Assembly (NCBI RefSeq): GCF_001557235.1
Contig: NZ_LSJI01000223.1
Span: 1-32,106 of the forward strand
DNA length: 32,106 nucleotides
Direction: 5' to 3'
Origin: Phenylobacterium sp. CCH9-H3
GTDB taxonomy: Bacteria; Pseudomonadota; Alphaproteobacteria; Caulobacterales; Caulobacteraceae
Shown here: positions 6,802-14,139 of the stretch, piece by piece
How positions within the stretch are numbered: the stretch's first letter is position 1
How the letters are laid out: each line of letters opens with the position of its first letter
The notes under the pieces: generated by a model
Databases searched by the model: none
Told to the model about the DNA's origin: nothing
Seen by the model: the letters and a program-made list of their open reading frames with translations, nothing else
Program-made: the position numbers and the translations under genes

Positions 6802-8445
6802 ATGGACACCTCGATGCCGTTCGACCTCACGTTCCACGGCGCCGCCGGCTGCGTCACCGGCTTCTGCGCCCGCCTGACGACCGACAGGGCGAACGTGCTC
6901 ATCGACTGCGGCATGTTCCAGGGGTCGAAGACCCTGAAGGCCCTGAACTACGAGCGCTTCCCCTTCGACGCCGAGGAGGTCGACGCGGTCCTGCTCACCC
7001 ATACGCACATCGACCATTCGGGCCTGTTGCCGAAGCTGCTTCGCGCCGGGTTCAAGGGGCCGATCCTGGCGACGGCCGGAACCCGGGACCTCTGCGCCGT
7101 GATGCTGCCTGACGCGGGAGACATCCAGGAGAGCGAGGTGCGCCAGCTCAACCGGCGCAACCAGCAGCGTGGCCGCGATCTCGTCGAGCCGATCTATACG
7201 GTGCGCGACGCCAAGCGGACCCTCGAGCTGTTCAAGACCGTGAAACTCGGCCGCGAGGTCGACGTCGCGCCGGGGATCACCGCCACCTACTGGGAAGCGG
7301 GCCACATCCTCGGCTCGGCCTCCATCGAAGTGCGGGTCGAGACGCAGGAGGGGCCGGTCACCCTCCTGTTCTCCGGGGACCTGGGCCCTGGCGGGCGCGA
7401 CTTCCTGCCGGATCCCGAAGGGCCGACCGGGGTCGACTACCTCGTGATCGAGTCGACCTACGGCTCGCGGGTGCGCCCGACGCTGGATCCGGCTTCGCGT
7501 CGCCGCCTGCTCGCGAACGAACTGCGCGACGCCCAGAAGGCCGGGGGGCCGCTGCTGATCCCCGCGTTCGCCGTGGAGCGGTCGCAGGAACTGCTGGCCG
7601 ACCTGCAGATCCTCACCCGCGACGGCGAGATTCCCGAGGCCGACATCTTCCTGGACTCGCCGTTGGCCATCGAGGCGACGGAAGTCTTCCGCGAACGGGG
7701 CTGGAGCCCGGTGATGGAGCGTAATCCCTTCGAGGACCTGCGCCACAGCGGCCGGCTGATGTTCCTGAAGGAGCCGTGGGAAAGCGACCGGCTGGAGCGG
7801 CTGCGCGGCTGGCACATCATCCTGGCGGCGAGCGGCATGTGCGACGCCGGCCGGGTGCGCAAGCACCTCAAGCGCCTGCTCTGGCGGCGGGACGCTACGG
7901 TGTTGCTGCCCGGCTACCAGGCCTCCGGCACGCTCGGCCGCTACCTGGCCGAGGGCGCCAGCTCGGTTCGGATCCAGGGCGAGGACATCTCGGTGCGGGC
8001 GCGCATTCGCGCGCTCGACATCTACTCTGGCCACGCCGACCAGGCCGGCCTCTTGGCCTGGGCCAAGGCGCGTCAGCCCGTGGGCGGGATGGTGTTCCTG
8101 GCTCACGGGGAACCGGACGGGCTGGAAGGACTGCGCGGCGCGCTGGTCGAGGCGGGGTTCGCGCCCGAGAAGCTGGCGGTCCCGGCGCTCGACGAGCGGT
8201 TCAGGCTCACCAAGGCCGGCGCCACGGCCGTCGCCGGCGAAGCGCGAATCCTCCCCGCCGCCGCGGCGCGCCCCGACTGGCACAACGCCCGGGCCCGCCT
8301 GCTGCTCGACCTGAACGCGCGCCTGGAGGCGCTGCCCGACGATGCTGCGCGGGAAGCGATGCTCGCGGCCCTGGCGCATTCGGTCGCGGCCGGTGGGGCG
8401 GTTGACGTGGGTCAAGGCGGCGATCCCGCGCCGGCTGCAATCTGA
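6802..8445 (+). CDS. MBL-fold/beta-CASP ribonuclease-like protein
   Basis: A 547-residue metallo-beta-lactamase-fold protein of the CPSF73/RNase J superfamily, two-zinc type. Motif 2 is HTHIDH (67-72), motif 3 is H168 in AGHILGSASIEV, and motif 4 is SGDLG (191-195). The beta-CASP insertion carries ASGMCDAGRVRKHL (343-356), the YSGHAD histidine (408-413) and LAHGEP (433-438). A C-terminal extension after about 470 is Ala-rich and lacks a KH domain. Relatives cleave RNA, but the substrate here is unknown. Its place beside USPs and a FixK-type box resembles low-oxygen regulons in other bacteria that include such an enzyme. The start at 6802 follows GGAGAG by 11 bases; ATG at 6814 is possible. 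Confidence 0.9.
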   Translation: MDTSMPFDLTFHGAAGCVTGFCARLTTDRANVLIDCGMFQGSKTLKALNYERFPFDAEEVDAVLLTHTHIDHSGLLPKLLRAGFKGPILATAGTRDLCAVMLPDAGDIQESEVRQLNRRNQQRGRDLVEPIYTVRDAKRTLELFKTVKLGREVDVAPGITATYWEAGHILGSASIEVRVETQEGPVTLLFSGDLGPGGRDFLPDPEGPTGVDYLVIESTYGSRVRPTLDPASRRRLLANELRDAQKAGGPLLIPAFAVERSQELLADLQILTRDGEIPEADIFLDSPLAIEATEVFRERGWSPVMERNPFEDLRHSGRLMFLKEPWESDRLERLRGWHIILAASGMCDAGRVRKHLKRLLWRRDATVLLPGYQASGTLGRYLAEGASSVRIQGEDISVRARIRALDIYSGHADQAGLLAWAKARQPVGGMVFLAHGEPDGLEGLRGALVEAGFAPEKLAVPALDERFRLTKAGATAVAGEARILPAAAARPDWHNARARLLLDLNARLEALPDDAAREAMLAALAHSVAAGGAVDVGQGGDPAPAAI

Positions 8446-8474
8446 GGCTCGACCTTCAGACCCAGGAGAAGACC

Positions 8475-8789
8475 ATGTCGAAGTCGCTCACCCGGACCGT
8501 CAAGCATGAGCTCGAGGACGGCCTCGAGGACATCGCCAAGGCCCTGCACAACGCTGCGGATGACCTGAGCGACGATGCGGAGAAGGCGGTCGCCCAGGCG
8601 GCCAAGGCTCTTCGCGAGGCTGCCAAGGCCCTGGCGGAGAAGACGCCGCCGGAAGCTCGCTACATCGCCCAGAAGGCGGTGCAGGAGGCCAAGGCCCATC
8701 CGATCGCCACCACCGCGGCGGCGCTGTCGGCGGCGGCGGCCCTGATCACTCTCCTGGGCGTGGCGCGCAAGAAGCCCGCCAAGGCCTGA
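8475..8789 (+). CDS. ElaB/YqjD-like (DUF883-type) membrane-tethered helical protein
   Basis: A 104-residue protein with a long charged Ala-rich amphipathic helix (about 1-70, with repeats such as AAKALREAAKALAEK), a single membrane segment (about 76-95), and a basic KKPAKA end. This is the layout of ElaB/YqjD/DUF883 proteins. Those in E. coli are tail-anchored in the inner membrane, bind ribosomes and are made in stationary phase. A ribosome-related role here is inference from that family. GGAG lies upstream of the start. It follows the beta-CASP gene by 29 bases and probably belongs to the same transcript. Confidence 0.72.
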   Translation: MSKSLTRTVKHELEDGLEDIAKALHNAADDLSDDAEKAVAQAAKALREAAKALAEKTPPEARYIAQKAVQEAKAHPIATTAAALSAAAALITLLGVARKKPAKA

Positions 8790-8859
8790 TCCGCGCTGAG
8801 CCCGGCCGGCGATACGGCCTATCCTTGGTCCGGTCGCAGCCAGTCCGAGGTGAGTCGCC

Positions 8860-10119
8860 GTGCCTGCCGGTCAGCCTGAACGCCTCGCGCTCGCCCTCGC
8901 CATCGGCCTCTTGGTCGGCATCGAGCGGGGATGGCGCGAGCGCGACGTCGCCGAGGGCGGCCGGACCGCGGGGATTCGCACCTATGCGCTCACCGGCCTT
9001 CTGGGCGGCCTTACCGGCCTCTTGAGCTCGGCCCTGGGCGGGTGGGTGTTCGCAGGCCTGGCGCTGCCCTACGCCGCCGCCTTCATCTGGTTCAAACAGC
9101 GCGAGCAGGCCGACGAGCACGACCACTCCGTCACCGCCATCGTGGCCGCCCTGCTGGTTTTCGCCCTGGGCGCCTACGCCACGGTGGGCGACTGGCGCGT
9201 GGCGGCGGGCGCCTCGGTGGTGGTCACCGGCCTCCTGGCCTTCAAGGACGCGCTGCACGGCTGGCTTCGCAAGCTGACCTGGCCCGAGCTGCGCAGCGCC
9301 CTGGTGCTGCTGGCCATGAGCTTCGTGGTGCTGCCGCTGCTGCCCGACCGGGCGTTCGGCCCCTATGGCGTGGTCAATCCGCACGAACTCTGGCTGCTGA
9401 CCATCGTGCTGGCCGGCGTCTCGTTCGCCGCCTACGCCCTCGTCAAGGTGTTCGGCCCATCGCGGGGCCTGATCGCCGCCAGCCTGGCCGGCGCGCTGGT
9501 GTCGTCGACGGCGGTCACGCTCAACCTGGCGCGCGTCGCCCGGCAGGACTCCGGGCAGGTGCGCCTCGCTGCCGCCGGCGCCCTGTTCGCGGGCGGCGTG
9601 ATGGCGCTGCGGATGCTGGTCGTCGCGGGGGTCATGGCGCCGCCGCTGCTTATGCGGCTGGCCTGGCCGCTGGGCGTGTTCGTCGTGGTGTCGGCGATTG
9701 TCGGGGTGGTGGCGATCGGACGGGCCCGCCCGTCGGCTTCGGGCGAGGGCTGGCCGATGAAGAGCCCGTTCGAGTTCAGCCTGGTTATCAAGCTCGCGGT
9801 CGTGCTGGGCGTGGTCATGGCCGCGGCGCGGGCGTTGTCGGCCATCTACGGATCGCAGGGGCTGCTGCCGCTTTCGGCGCTGGCCGGCCTGGTGGACGTC
9901 GACGCGGTCACCCTGGCGGTGGCGCGGATGACCACCAACGAGGGCCTGTCCCCGGCGGTCGCGGCCCAGGCCGCCCTGCTCGCCGCGCTCGTCGACAGCG
10001 GGTCCAAGGCCGGAATCGCGGTCGTGGTCGGCGGCCGGCGCTTCGGGCGACTGTTTGCCGTCGGGACGGCGGTGGCTGCGGCGGCGGCCGCCGGGGTGTT
10101 CGTGCTGACCGGGGCGTGA
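8860..10119 (+). CDS. MgtC/SapB-like, DUF4010 membrane protein
   Basis: A 419-residue integral membrane protein with about 12 hydrophobic helices. The N-terminus carries LAIGLLVGIERGWRER, the MgtC/SapB signature, followed by TYALTGLLGGLTGLL. The C-terminal half (about 190-419, with FGPSRGLIAASLAGALVSSTAVT) matches DUF4010. The function is unknown. MgtC domains in other bacteria act in magnesium and phosphate stress and modulate ATP synthase, but this two-part form is uncharacterised. GTG at 8860 is preferred because GAGGTGA lies 5-8 bases upstream. It closes the plus-strand arm; no clear terminator follows. Confidence 0.86.
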   Translation: MPAGQPERLALALAIGLLVGIERGWRERDVAEGGRTAGIRTYALTGLLGGLTGLLSSALGGWVFAGLALPYAAAFIWFKQREQADEHDHSVTAIVAALLVFALGAYATVGDWRVAAGASVVVTGLLAFKDALHGWLRKLTWPELRSALVLLAMSFVVLPLLPDRAFGPYGVVNPHELWLLTIVLAGVSFAAYALVKVFGPSRGLIAASLAGALVSSTAVTLNLARVARQDSGQVRLAAAGALFAGGVMALRMLVVAGVMAPPLLMRLAWPLGVFVVVSAIVGVVAIGRARPSASGEGWPMKSPFEFSLVIKLAVVLGVVMAAARALSAIYGSQGLLPLSALAGLVDVDAVTLAVARMTTNEGLSPAVAAQAALLAALVDSGSKAGIAVVVGGRRFGRLFAVGTAVAAAAAAGVFVLTGA

Positions 10120-10280
10120 GGGCTCGTTCGGCGGACGCTGTTCTTGCAAGCTGCGCCGCCGGACACCATCTGCCCTGGCATCTGGGACGCAGGACGGCTT
10201 GGGTGGCAGGGACGAGCGACTTGGACGGTCGGGAGCGCGGCGACCGCTGCGTCGCGGCCTGCCTCGCGCCATCAATTTCC

Positions 10281-10312
10281 TTCAATCTCGAAATAAATCG
10301 TTCAAGATCGAA
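10281..10312. promoter_or_regulatory. Tandem operator for the MarR regulator
   Basis: Two 12-base sites, TTCAATCTCGAA (10281-10292) and TTCAAGATCGAA (10301-10312), are each a TTC-N6-GAA dyad and lie exactly 20 bases apart, or two helical turns. They form an AT-rich island in otherwise GC-rich DNA, 43-74 bases upstream of the MarR start codon. This arrangement is typical of MarR-family autoregulation by two dimers on one DNA face. The binding protein is inferred from proximity. Confidence 0.6.
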
Positions 10313-10354
10313 CGAGATACTGCGCCCGCCGACGATACGCGAGGAGGAGCCCGC

Positions 10355-10801
10355 ATGGGCGCGGTGATCGAGGAACATCCGGAAGTCCAGGTTTTCGACG
10401 AGATCAGCCTGATCGAGCACGGCGTGCGGACCGCGATCTCCCGCGCCCTGCCGGTGGGGCTCAGCTATCCCCAGTACGAGGTGCTGAACCTCATCGCCCG
10501 GCGCGGCGACGACCTGACGCCGGCCCACATCTCCGAGGCCTTGCGGATGACGCCGGGGGCGATCACCAACACGCTGCAGCGCCTGGAGGGCGCGGGCCTG
10601 GTTTCGGTGGAACCCTGCCAGGCCGACCGCCGCCGCAAGCGGGTGCGGATGACGGCCGAGGGCCGCGAGGCCTACGGCCGCTCGATGGCCGCGATCCGTC
10701 CCAAGGTGGAGAAGCTGCGCGAGGGCTTCACCCAGAAGGAATTCCGCGAGGCGCTGCCCTTCCTGCGCGCGCTGCGGGTCTGGATGAGCGAGGCGCCCTG
10801 A
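10355..10801 (+). CDS. MarR-family transcription regulator
   Basis: A 148-residue winged-helix regulator. Residues about 38-105 hold the MarR core: LSYPQYEVLNLIARRGDDLTP, the recognition helix SEALRMTPGAITNTLQRLEGAGLV, and the wing ADRRRKRVRMTAEG. N- and C-terminal helices would make the dimer interface. MarR proteins usually repress their own promoter and neighbours until they bind a small aromatic or similar ligand; the ligand cannot be read from the sequence. ATG at 10355 has a strong site GAGGAGGAG (10341-10349). Candidate operators lie at 10281-10312, and the amino-acid permease 44 bases downstream is the obvious co-regulated gene. Confidence 0.88.
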   Translation: MGAVIEEHPEVQVFDEISLIEHGVRTAISRALPVGLSYPQYEVLNLIARRGDDLTPAHISEALRMTPGAITNTLQRLEGAGLVSVEPCQADRRRKRVRMTAEGREAYGRSMAAIRPKVEKLREGFTQKEFREALPFLRALRVWMSEAP

Positions 10802-10845
10802 GCCTGGCTTGACCGCGCCGGCCCCGCCGGTCCACGTCTGCTGCG

Positions 10846-12207
10846 ATGGATGACCCGAACGATCCGGTCGCGCGCGAAGCGGGTCTGCACAGAAGCCTGA
10901 CGAGCGGCCAGCTCTCGATGATCGCCATCGGCGGCGCCGTCGGCACCGGCCTGTTCCTCGGCAGCACCTTCGCCATCGGCCTCGCGGGCCCCTCGGTGCT
11001 GGTCAGCTACGCCATCGGCGGGGTCATCGCCCTGCTGCTCATGGGCGCCCTGGCGGAAATGACCATCGCCCAGCCGACGGCCGGCTCCTTCGGCGTCTAT
11101 GCCGAGGAATACCTGGGCCCGCTGGCCGGCTTCCTGGTCCGCTACGCCTACTGGTCGTGCCTGGTGCTGGCGGTGGGGACCGAAGTCAGCGCCGTCGCCC
11201 TCTACATGAAGTACTGGCTGCCCGACGCGCCGGGCTGGTGGTGGGTGCTCGGCTTCTCCGGCGGCCTGGTCGCCATCAACGCCACGAGCGTCAGGGTGTT
11301 CGGCGCGCTCGAGTACCTCTTCTCCCTGATCAAGGTCGCAGCGATCCTCGCGTTCATCGTGCTGGGAGCGGTCGTCGTGTTCGGAGCGCCGGCCGGGTCG
11401 GACATCGGCTTCCACAACTATGTCGCCCACGGCGGCTTCATGCCCAACGGCCTCTGGGGCCTATGGGTCGCGGTCATCCTGGCGATCTTCAGCTACCTCA
11501 GCATCGAAGTGATCGCCGTGGCGGCGGGCGAGGCGCGGGAGCCGCGGGTGGCCGTGTCCCGCGCGTTCCGGGCCACGCTGTTCCGCCTGGTGGTCTTCTA
11601 CCTCGCGAGCCTGGCGCTGATGCTGGCCATCATCCCCTGGACCACCGCCGGCGCCGGCGGCAGCCCGTTCGTCCGGGTGATGGCCGCCACCGGCGTGCCC
11701 GGGGCGGCGGGGGTGATGAACTTCGTGATCCTGACGGCGGCGCTGTCGGCCATGAACAGCCAGCTCTACGCCTCGACCCGGATGATGTTCTCCCTGTCGC
11801 GGGCCGGCCAGGCCCCCGCGCTGTTCGGCCGCCTGAACCGCCAGGGCGCCCCCGTTGCGGCGCTGGGCCTTTCCAGCCTGGGCGTGGCTGTCGCCGCGGC
11901 GATGAACGCCCTCCTGCCCGACGACGCCTTCACCAGCATGATCGCCATCTCGATGTTCGGGGCGATGTTCACCTGGATGATGATCTTCGTGACGCACCTG
12001 GCGTTCAGGCGGCGGGTGGCGGCGGAGACGCTGGCCTTCCGCGTCTGGGGCCACCCCTACGGCAGCCTGCTGGGCGCCGGGCTGATGGCGGCGATCCTCG
12101 CGACCACCGCCTTCACCGAACCCTTCCGCCTGACGCTGGCCTACGGCGTCCCGTTCCTGGCCCTGCTGACCGCCGTCTACCGGTTCCGCGTCCGCCGACC
12201 GGCCTAG
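10846..12207 (+). CDS. APC-family amino-acid permease
   Basis: A 453-residue inner-membrane transporter with about 12 helices. The first helix carries MIAIGGAVGTGLFLGS, the substrate-binding G-x-G-T-G loop of the amino-acid transporter (AAT) branch of the APC superfamily. FSYLSIEVIAVAAGEAREP is the helix-6 consensus, and NSQLYASTRMMFSLSRAGQAP is the helix-8/loop signature. The substrate is not determined; the pattern resembles GABA, proline and aromatic amino-acid permeases. It lies just after the MarR gene, probably co-transcribed. Its stop codon overlaps the end of the convergent RNase H-fold gene by three to four bases. Confidence 0.9.
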   Translation: MDDPNDPVAREAGLHRSLTSGQLSMIAIGGAVGTGLFLGSTFAIGLAGPSVLVSYAIGGVIALLLMGALAEMTIAQPTAGSFGVYAEEYLGPLAGFLVRYAYWSCLVLAVGTEVSAVALYMKYWLPDAPGWWWVLGFSGGLVAINATSVRVFGALEYLFSLIKVAAILAFIVLGAVVVFGAPAGSDIGFHNYVAHGGFMPNGLWGLWVAVILAIFSYLSIEVIAVAAGEAREPRVAVSRAFRATLFRLVVFYLASLALMLAIIPWTTAGAGGSPFVRVMAATGVPGAAGVMNFVILTAALSAMNSQLYASTRMMFSLSRAGQAPALFGRLNRQGAPVAALGLSSLGVAVAAAMNALLPDDAFTSMIAISMFGAMFTWMMIFVTHLAFRRRVAAETLAFRVWGHPYGSLLGAGLMAAILATTAFTEPFRLTLAYGVPFLALLTAVYRFRVRRPA

Positions 12208-12668
12208 AGCCCCTTGGCCCGGGCGAGGTTGGTCTTGGGGATGGCGTGGGTGAAGGCGCCGGACATCTTAGCCTTCTCGCTGGCCGTGTCCGCCCAGGCG
12301 GCGGCGAAGGCGGCGGGGGTGGGTCCGGCCGGATCGCCCACCGCCAGGGTCCAGGTCTTGCCCGCCAGCGCCGCCTGCAGCACCGCGCGCAGGTCCACGT
12401 CGTCGGCCGGCGGATCCGCGGGCGGCTTCAGCAGGGTGTGCAGCACCAGGGCGTCGGCCCGCGGCGCCACCACCGACAGGCTCGCGTCGGGCGGCAGGTC
12501 CTTGAGCGCCGCCAGGAACGCGGTCAGGGCCATGCGCGCACGCGTCGTGCGCCGGTCCCCCCCGGCCCAGGCCACAGGCTCGCCCGCGCCGGCCCGCACA
12601 TAGGTCCAGCCGCCGTTGCGGTGCGCGGCGTCATGGCTGGCGGCGATCCAGAGGCGGACGGCGCTCAC
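12204..12668 (-). CDS. RNase H-fold protein lacking the catalytic acids
   Basis: A 154-residue protein with the RNase HI outline: first strand RLWIAASHDAAHRNGGWTYV, central GGDRRTTRARMALTAFLAALKDLP, then SLSVVAPRADALVLHTLL. In active RNase HI these positions read TDGxC, TTNxRxEL and TDSxYV. Here the first Asp (TDG) is replaced by AAS and the Glu of RMEL is Ala (RMAL). The third is shifted or lost. Catalysis by the usual two-metal route is therefore unlikely. A nucleic-acid-binding or structural role is possible but not shown. The GTG start overlaps the stop of the M20 peptidase gene (GTGA, 12665-12668), so it is translationally coupled to a secreted peptidase, an odd partner. Confidence 0.65.
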   Translation of the reverse strand: MSAVRLWIAASHDAAHRNGGWTYVRAGAGEPVAWAGGDRRTTRARMALTAFLAALKDLPPDASLSVVAPRADALVLHTLLKPPADPPADDVDLRAVLQAALAGKTWTLAVGDPAGPTPAAFAAAWADTASEKAKMSGAFTHAIPKTNLARAKGL

Positions 12669-14074
12669 TTGTCCTGGGCGTACAGTTTCACGAGCCGGTA
12701 GCTGAACTCGCGGGCGTCCATCAGCGACTTCACGGCGATCCGCTCGTTCAGGCCGTGCAGCCGGCCAAGGTCGGGATCGTAGAAGATGCCGGTGACGCCA
12801 TAGGTCGGGATCCCGGCCTCGATCAGCGGCTTGGCGTCGGTGCCGCCCGCCTGCAGGATCGGAACCACGGGCACGCCGGGCCACATCTGGGCCGAGACCT
12901 TCTCGATCGGCCCCGTGACCTGGGGCGTCAGCGGCGGGGCGGGCGTGTCGCCGCGGCCCTTGGGCGGCTGGGAGACCTCGACCTTGGCGTCGCCGACGGC
13001 CTTCACCAGGGCCTCGCGCACGGCGGCGGGGGATTCGCCGGGGAAGATCCGACAGTTGATCGTGGCGTTGGCACGCTGGGGGAGGGCGTTCTGCGCGTGG
13101 CCGCCCGAGACCTGGGTGGCGACGCAGGTGGTGCGCAGGATGGCGTTGTGGTTGGCGTCGCGGCTGAGGACCGCATCGGCGGCGGCGTCGTTCGGATCGG
13201 CGACGATGGCGCTCATGGCCGCGCCCATCTCCCCGCCCACGACGCCCGACATCTTCCCGAAATAGGCGCGGGTGGTGTCGTTCATCTGCACCGGGAACCG
13301 ATAGGCGGCGATGCGGTCGATGGCCTTGGCCAGGTGGTAGATCGCATTGTCCGGGACGGGCCGCGACGAATGCCCGCCCGGGTTCGTGGCTTCCAGGCGG
13401 AAGCTGACCGAGGTCTTCTCGCCGGCCTGGACGTTGTGGACCACGGGCTTGCCGCCGGCCGCGTCCAGCGCCCCGCCCGCGCCCTCGTTCAGGGCGAAGG
13501 CCGCGTCGATCAGCTCGCGGCGGTTCTGCGCCAGCCACGCCGCGCCATTGACCTGGCCGCCGCCTTCCTCGCCACAGGTGAGGGCGATCTTGATCCCCCG
13601 CCTGGGCTTGAACCCCTCCTGCTTCAGGCGGATCAGCAGGTCGGTCCAGATGGCGGCCTGGGATTTGTCGTCCGAGGCGCCGCGCCCGTAGAAATAGCCG
13701 TCCTCCTCCACCAGGGTGAAGGGATCGCGGGTCCAGTCCTCGCGCTTGGCCTCCACTACGTCGATGTGGGCCAGCAGCAGGATCGCCTTCGCCTTCGGGT
13801 CGGACCCCGGATAGACGGCCACCAGGCCGCCGTCCTTCGGCGCGCCCGGCGGGGTGAACACCGTGACGGCGCTGTCCGGGAAGCCGGCGGCCTTCAGGCG
13901 GGCGGCCATGCGTTCGGCCGCCAGGGTGCAGCTTCCCGCCGAGAAGGTGGTGTTGGTCTCCACCAGCTCCTTGTAGAGCGCGCGGAAGGCGGCCTCGCCG
14001 GGCTGCGGCGCCTGGGCCGCGGCCGAGCCGGCGGCGAGCGTGGCGGCGGTCAGGACCGCGGCGAACCTTAGCAT
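12665..14074 (-). CDS. Secreted M20-family metallopeptidase
   Basis: A 469-residue zinc peptidase. A Sec signal peptide ends at about ASAAA-Q21. Metal and catalytic positions of the M20 family are visible: H103 and D105 in LAHIDVVEA, D135 in GRGASDDKS, and E169/E170 in CGEEGGG. The dimerisation (lid) domain (about 235-360) begins near NPGGHSSRP. This is the dipeptidase/carboxypeptidase branch, acting in the periplasm on short peptides or acylated amino acids. GGGGAGGG five bases before ATG 14074 fixes the start. It is downstream of the serine hydrolase gene on the same strand and coupled to the RNase H-fold gene. Confidence 0.92.
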   Translation of the reverse strand: MLRFAAVLTAATLAAGSAAAQAPQPGEAAFRALYKELVETNTTFSAGSCTLAAERMAARLKAAGFPDSAVTVFTPPGAPKDGGLVAVYPGSDPKAKAILLLAHIDVVEAKREDWTRDPFTLVEEDGYFYGRGASDDKSQAAIWTDLLIRLKQEGFKPRRGIKIALTCGEEGGGQVNGAAWLAQNRRELIDAAFALNEGAGGALDAAGGKPVVHNVQAGEKTSVSFRLEATNPGGHSSRPVPDNAIYHLAKAIDRIAAYRFPVQMNDTTRAYFGKMSGVVGGEMGAAMSAIVADPNDAAADAVLSRDANHNAILRTTCVATQVSGGHAQNALPQRANATINCRIFPGESPAAVREALVKAVGDAKVEVSQPPKGRGDTPAPPLTPQVTGPIEKVSAQMWPGVPVVPILQAGGTDAKPLIEAGIPTYGVTGIFYDPDLGRLHGLNERIAVKSLMDAREFSYRLVKLYAQDK

Positions 14075-14110
14075 GGAAACCCTCCCCGAGAAGCGGGCCG
14101 GACTATTCCC

Positions 14111-14139
14111 CGCGCCGCGCCCCGCGGCAAGGCGGCGCG
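14111..14139 (-). terminator. Hairpin after the serine-hydrolase gene
   Basis: An 8-base perfect inverted repeat (14111-14118 and 14132-14139) directly abuts the stop codon of the serine hydrolase on the minus strand. The loop is 13 bases and no U run follows, so it is at best a weak or Rho-assisted terminator separating the hydrolase from the M20 peptidase gene. Confidence 0.3.

Noticed and set aside
6262..8415. 717-codon minus-strand open frame
   Set aside because: It is antisense to the beta-CASP gene, whose metal motifs are intact on the plus strand; the antisense protein is rich in Arg, Gln and Gly with no domain.
12755..14071. 438-codon plus-strand open frame
   Set aside because: It is opposite the M20 peptidase, which has a signal peptide and all metal ligands.
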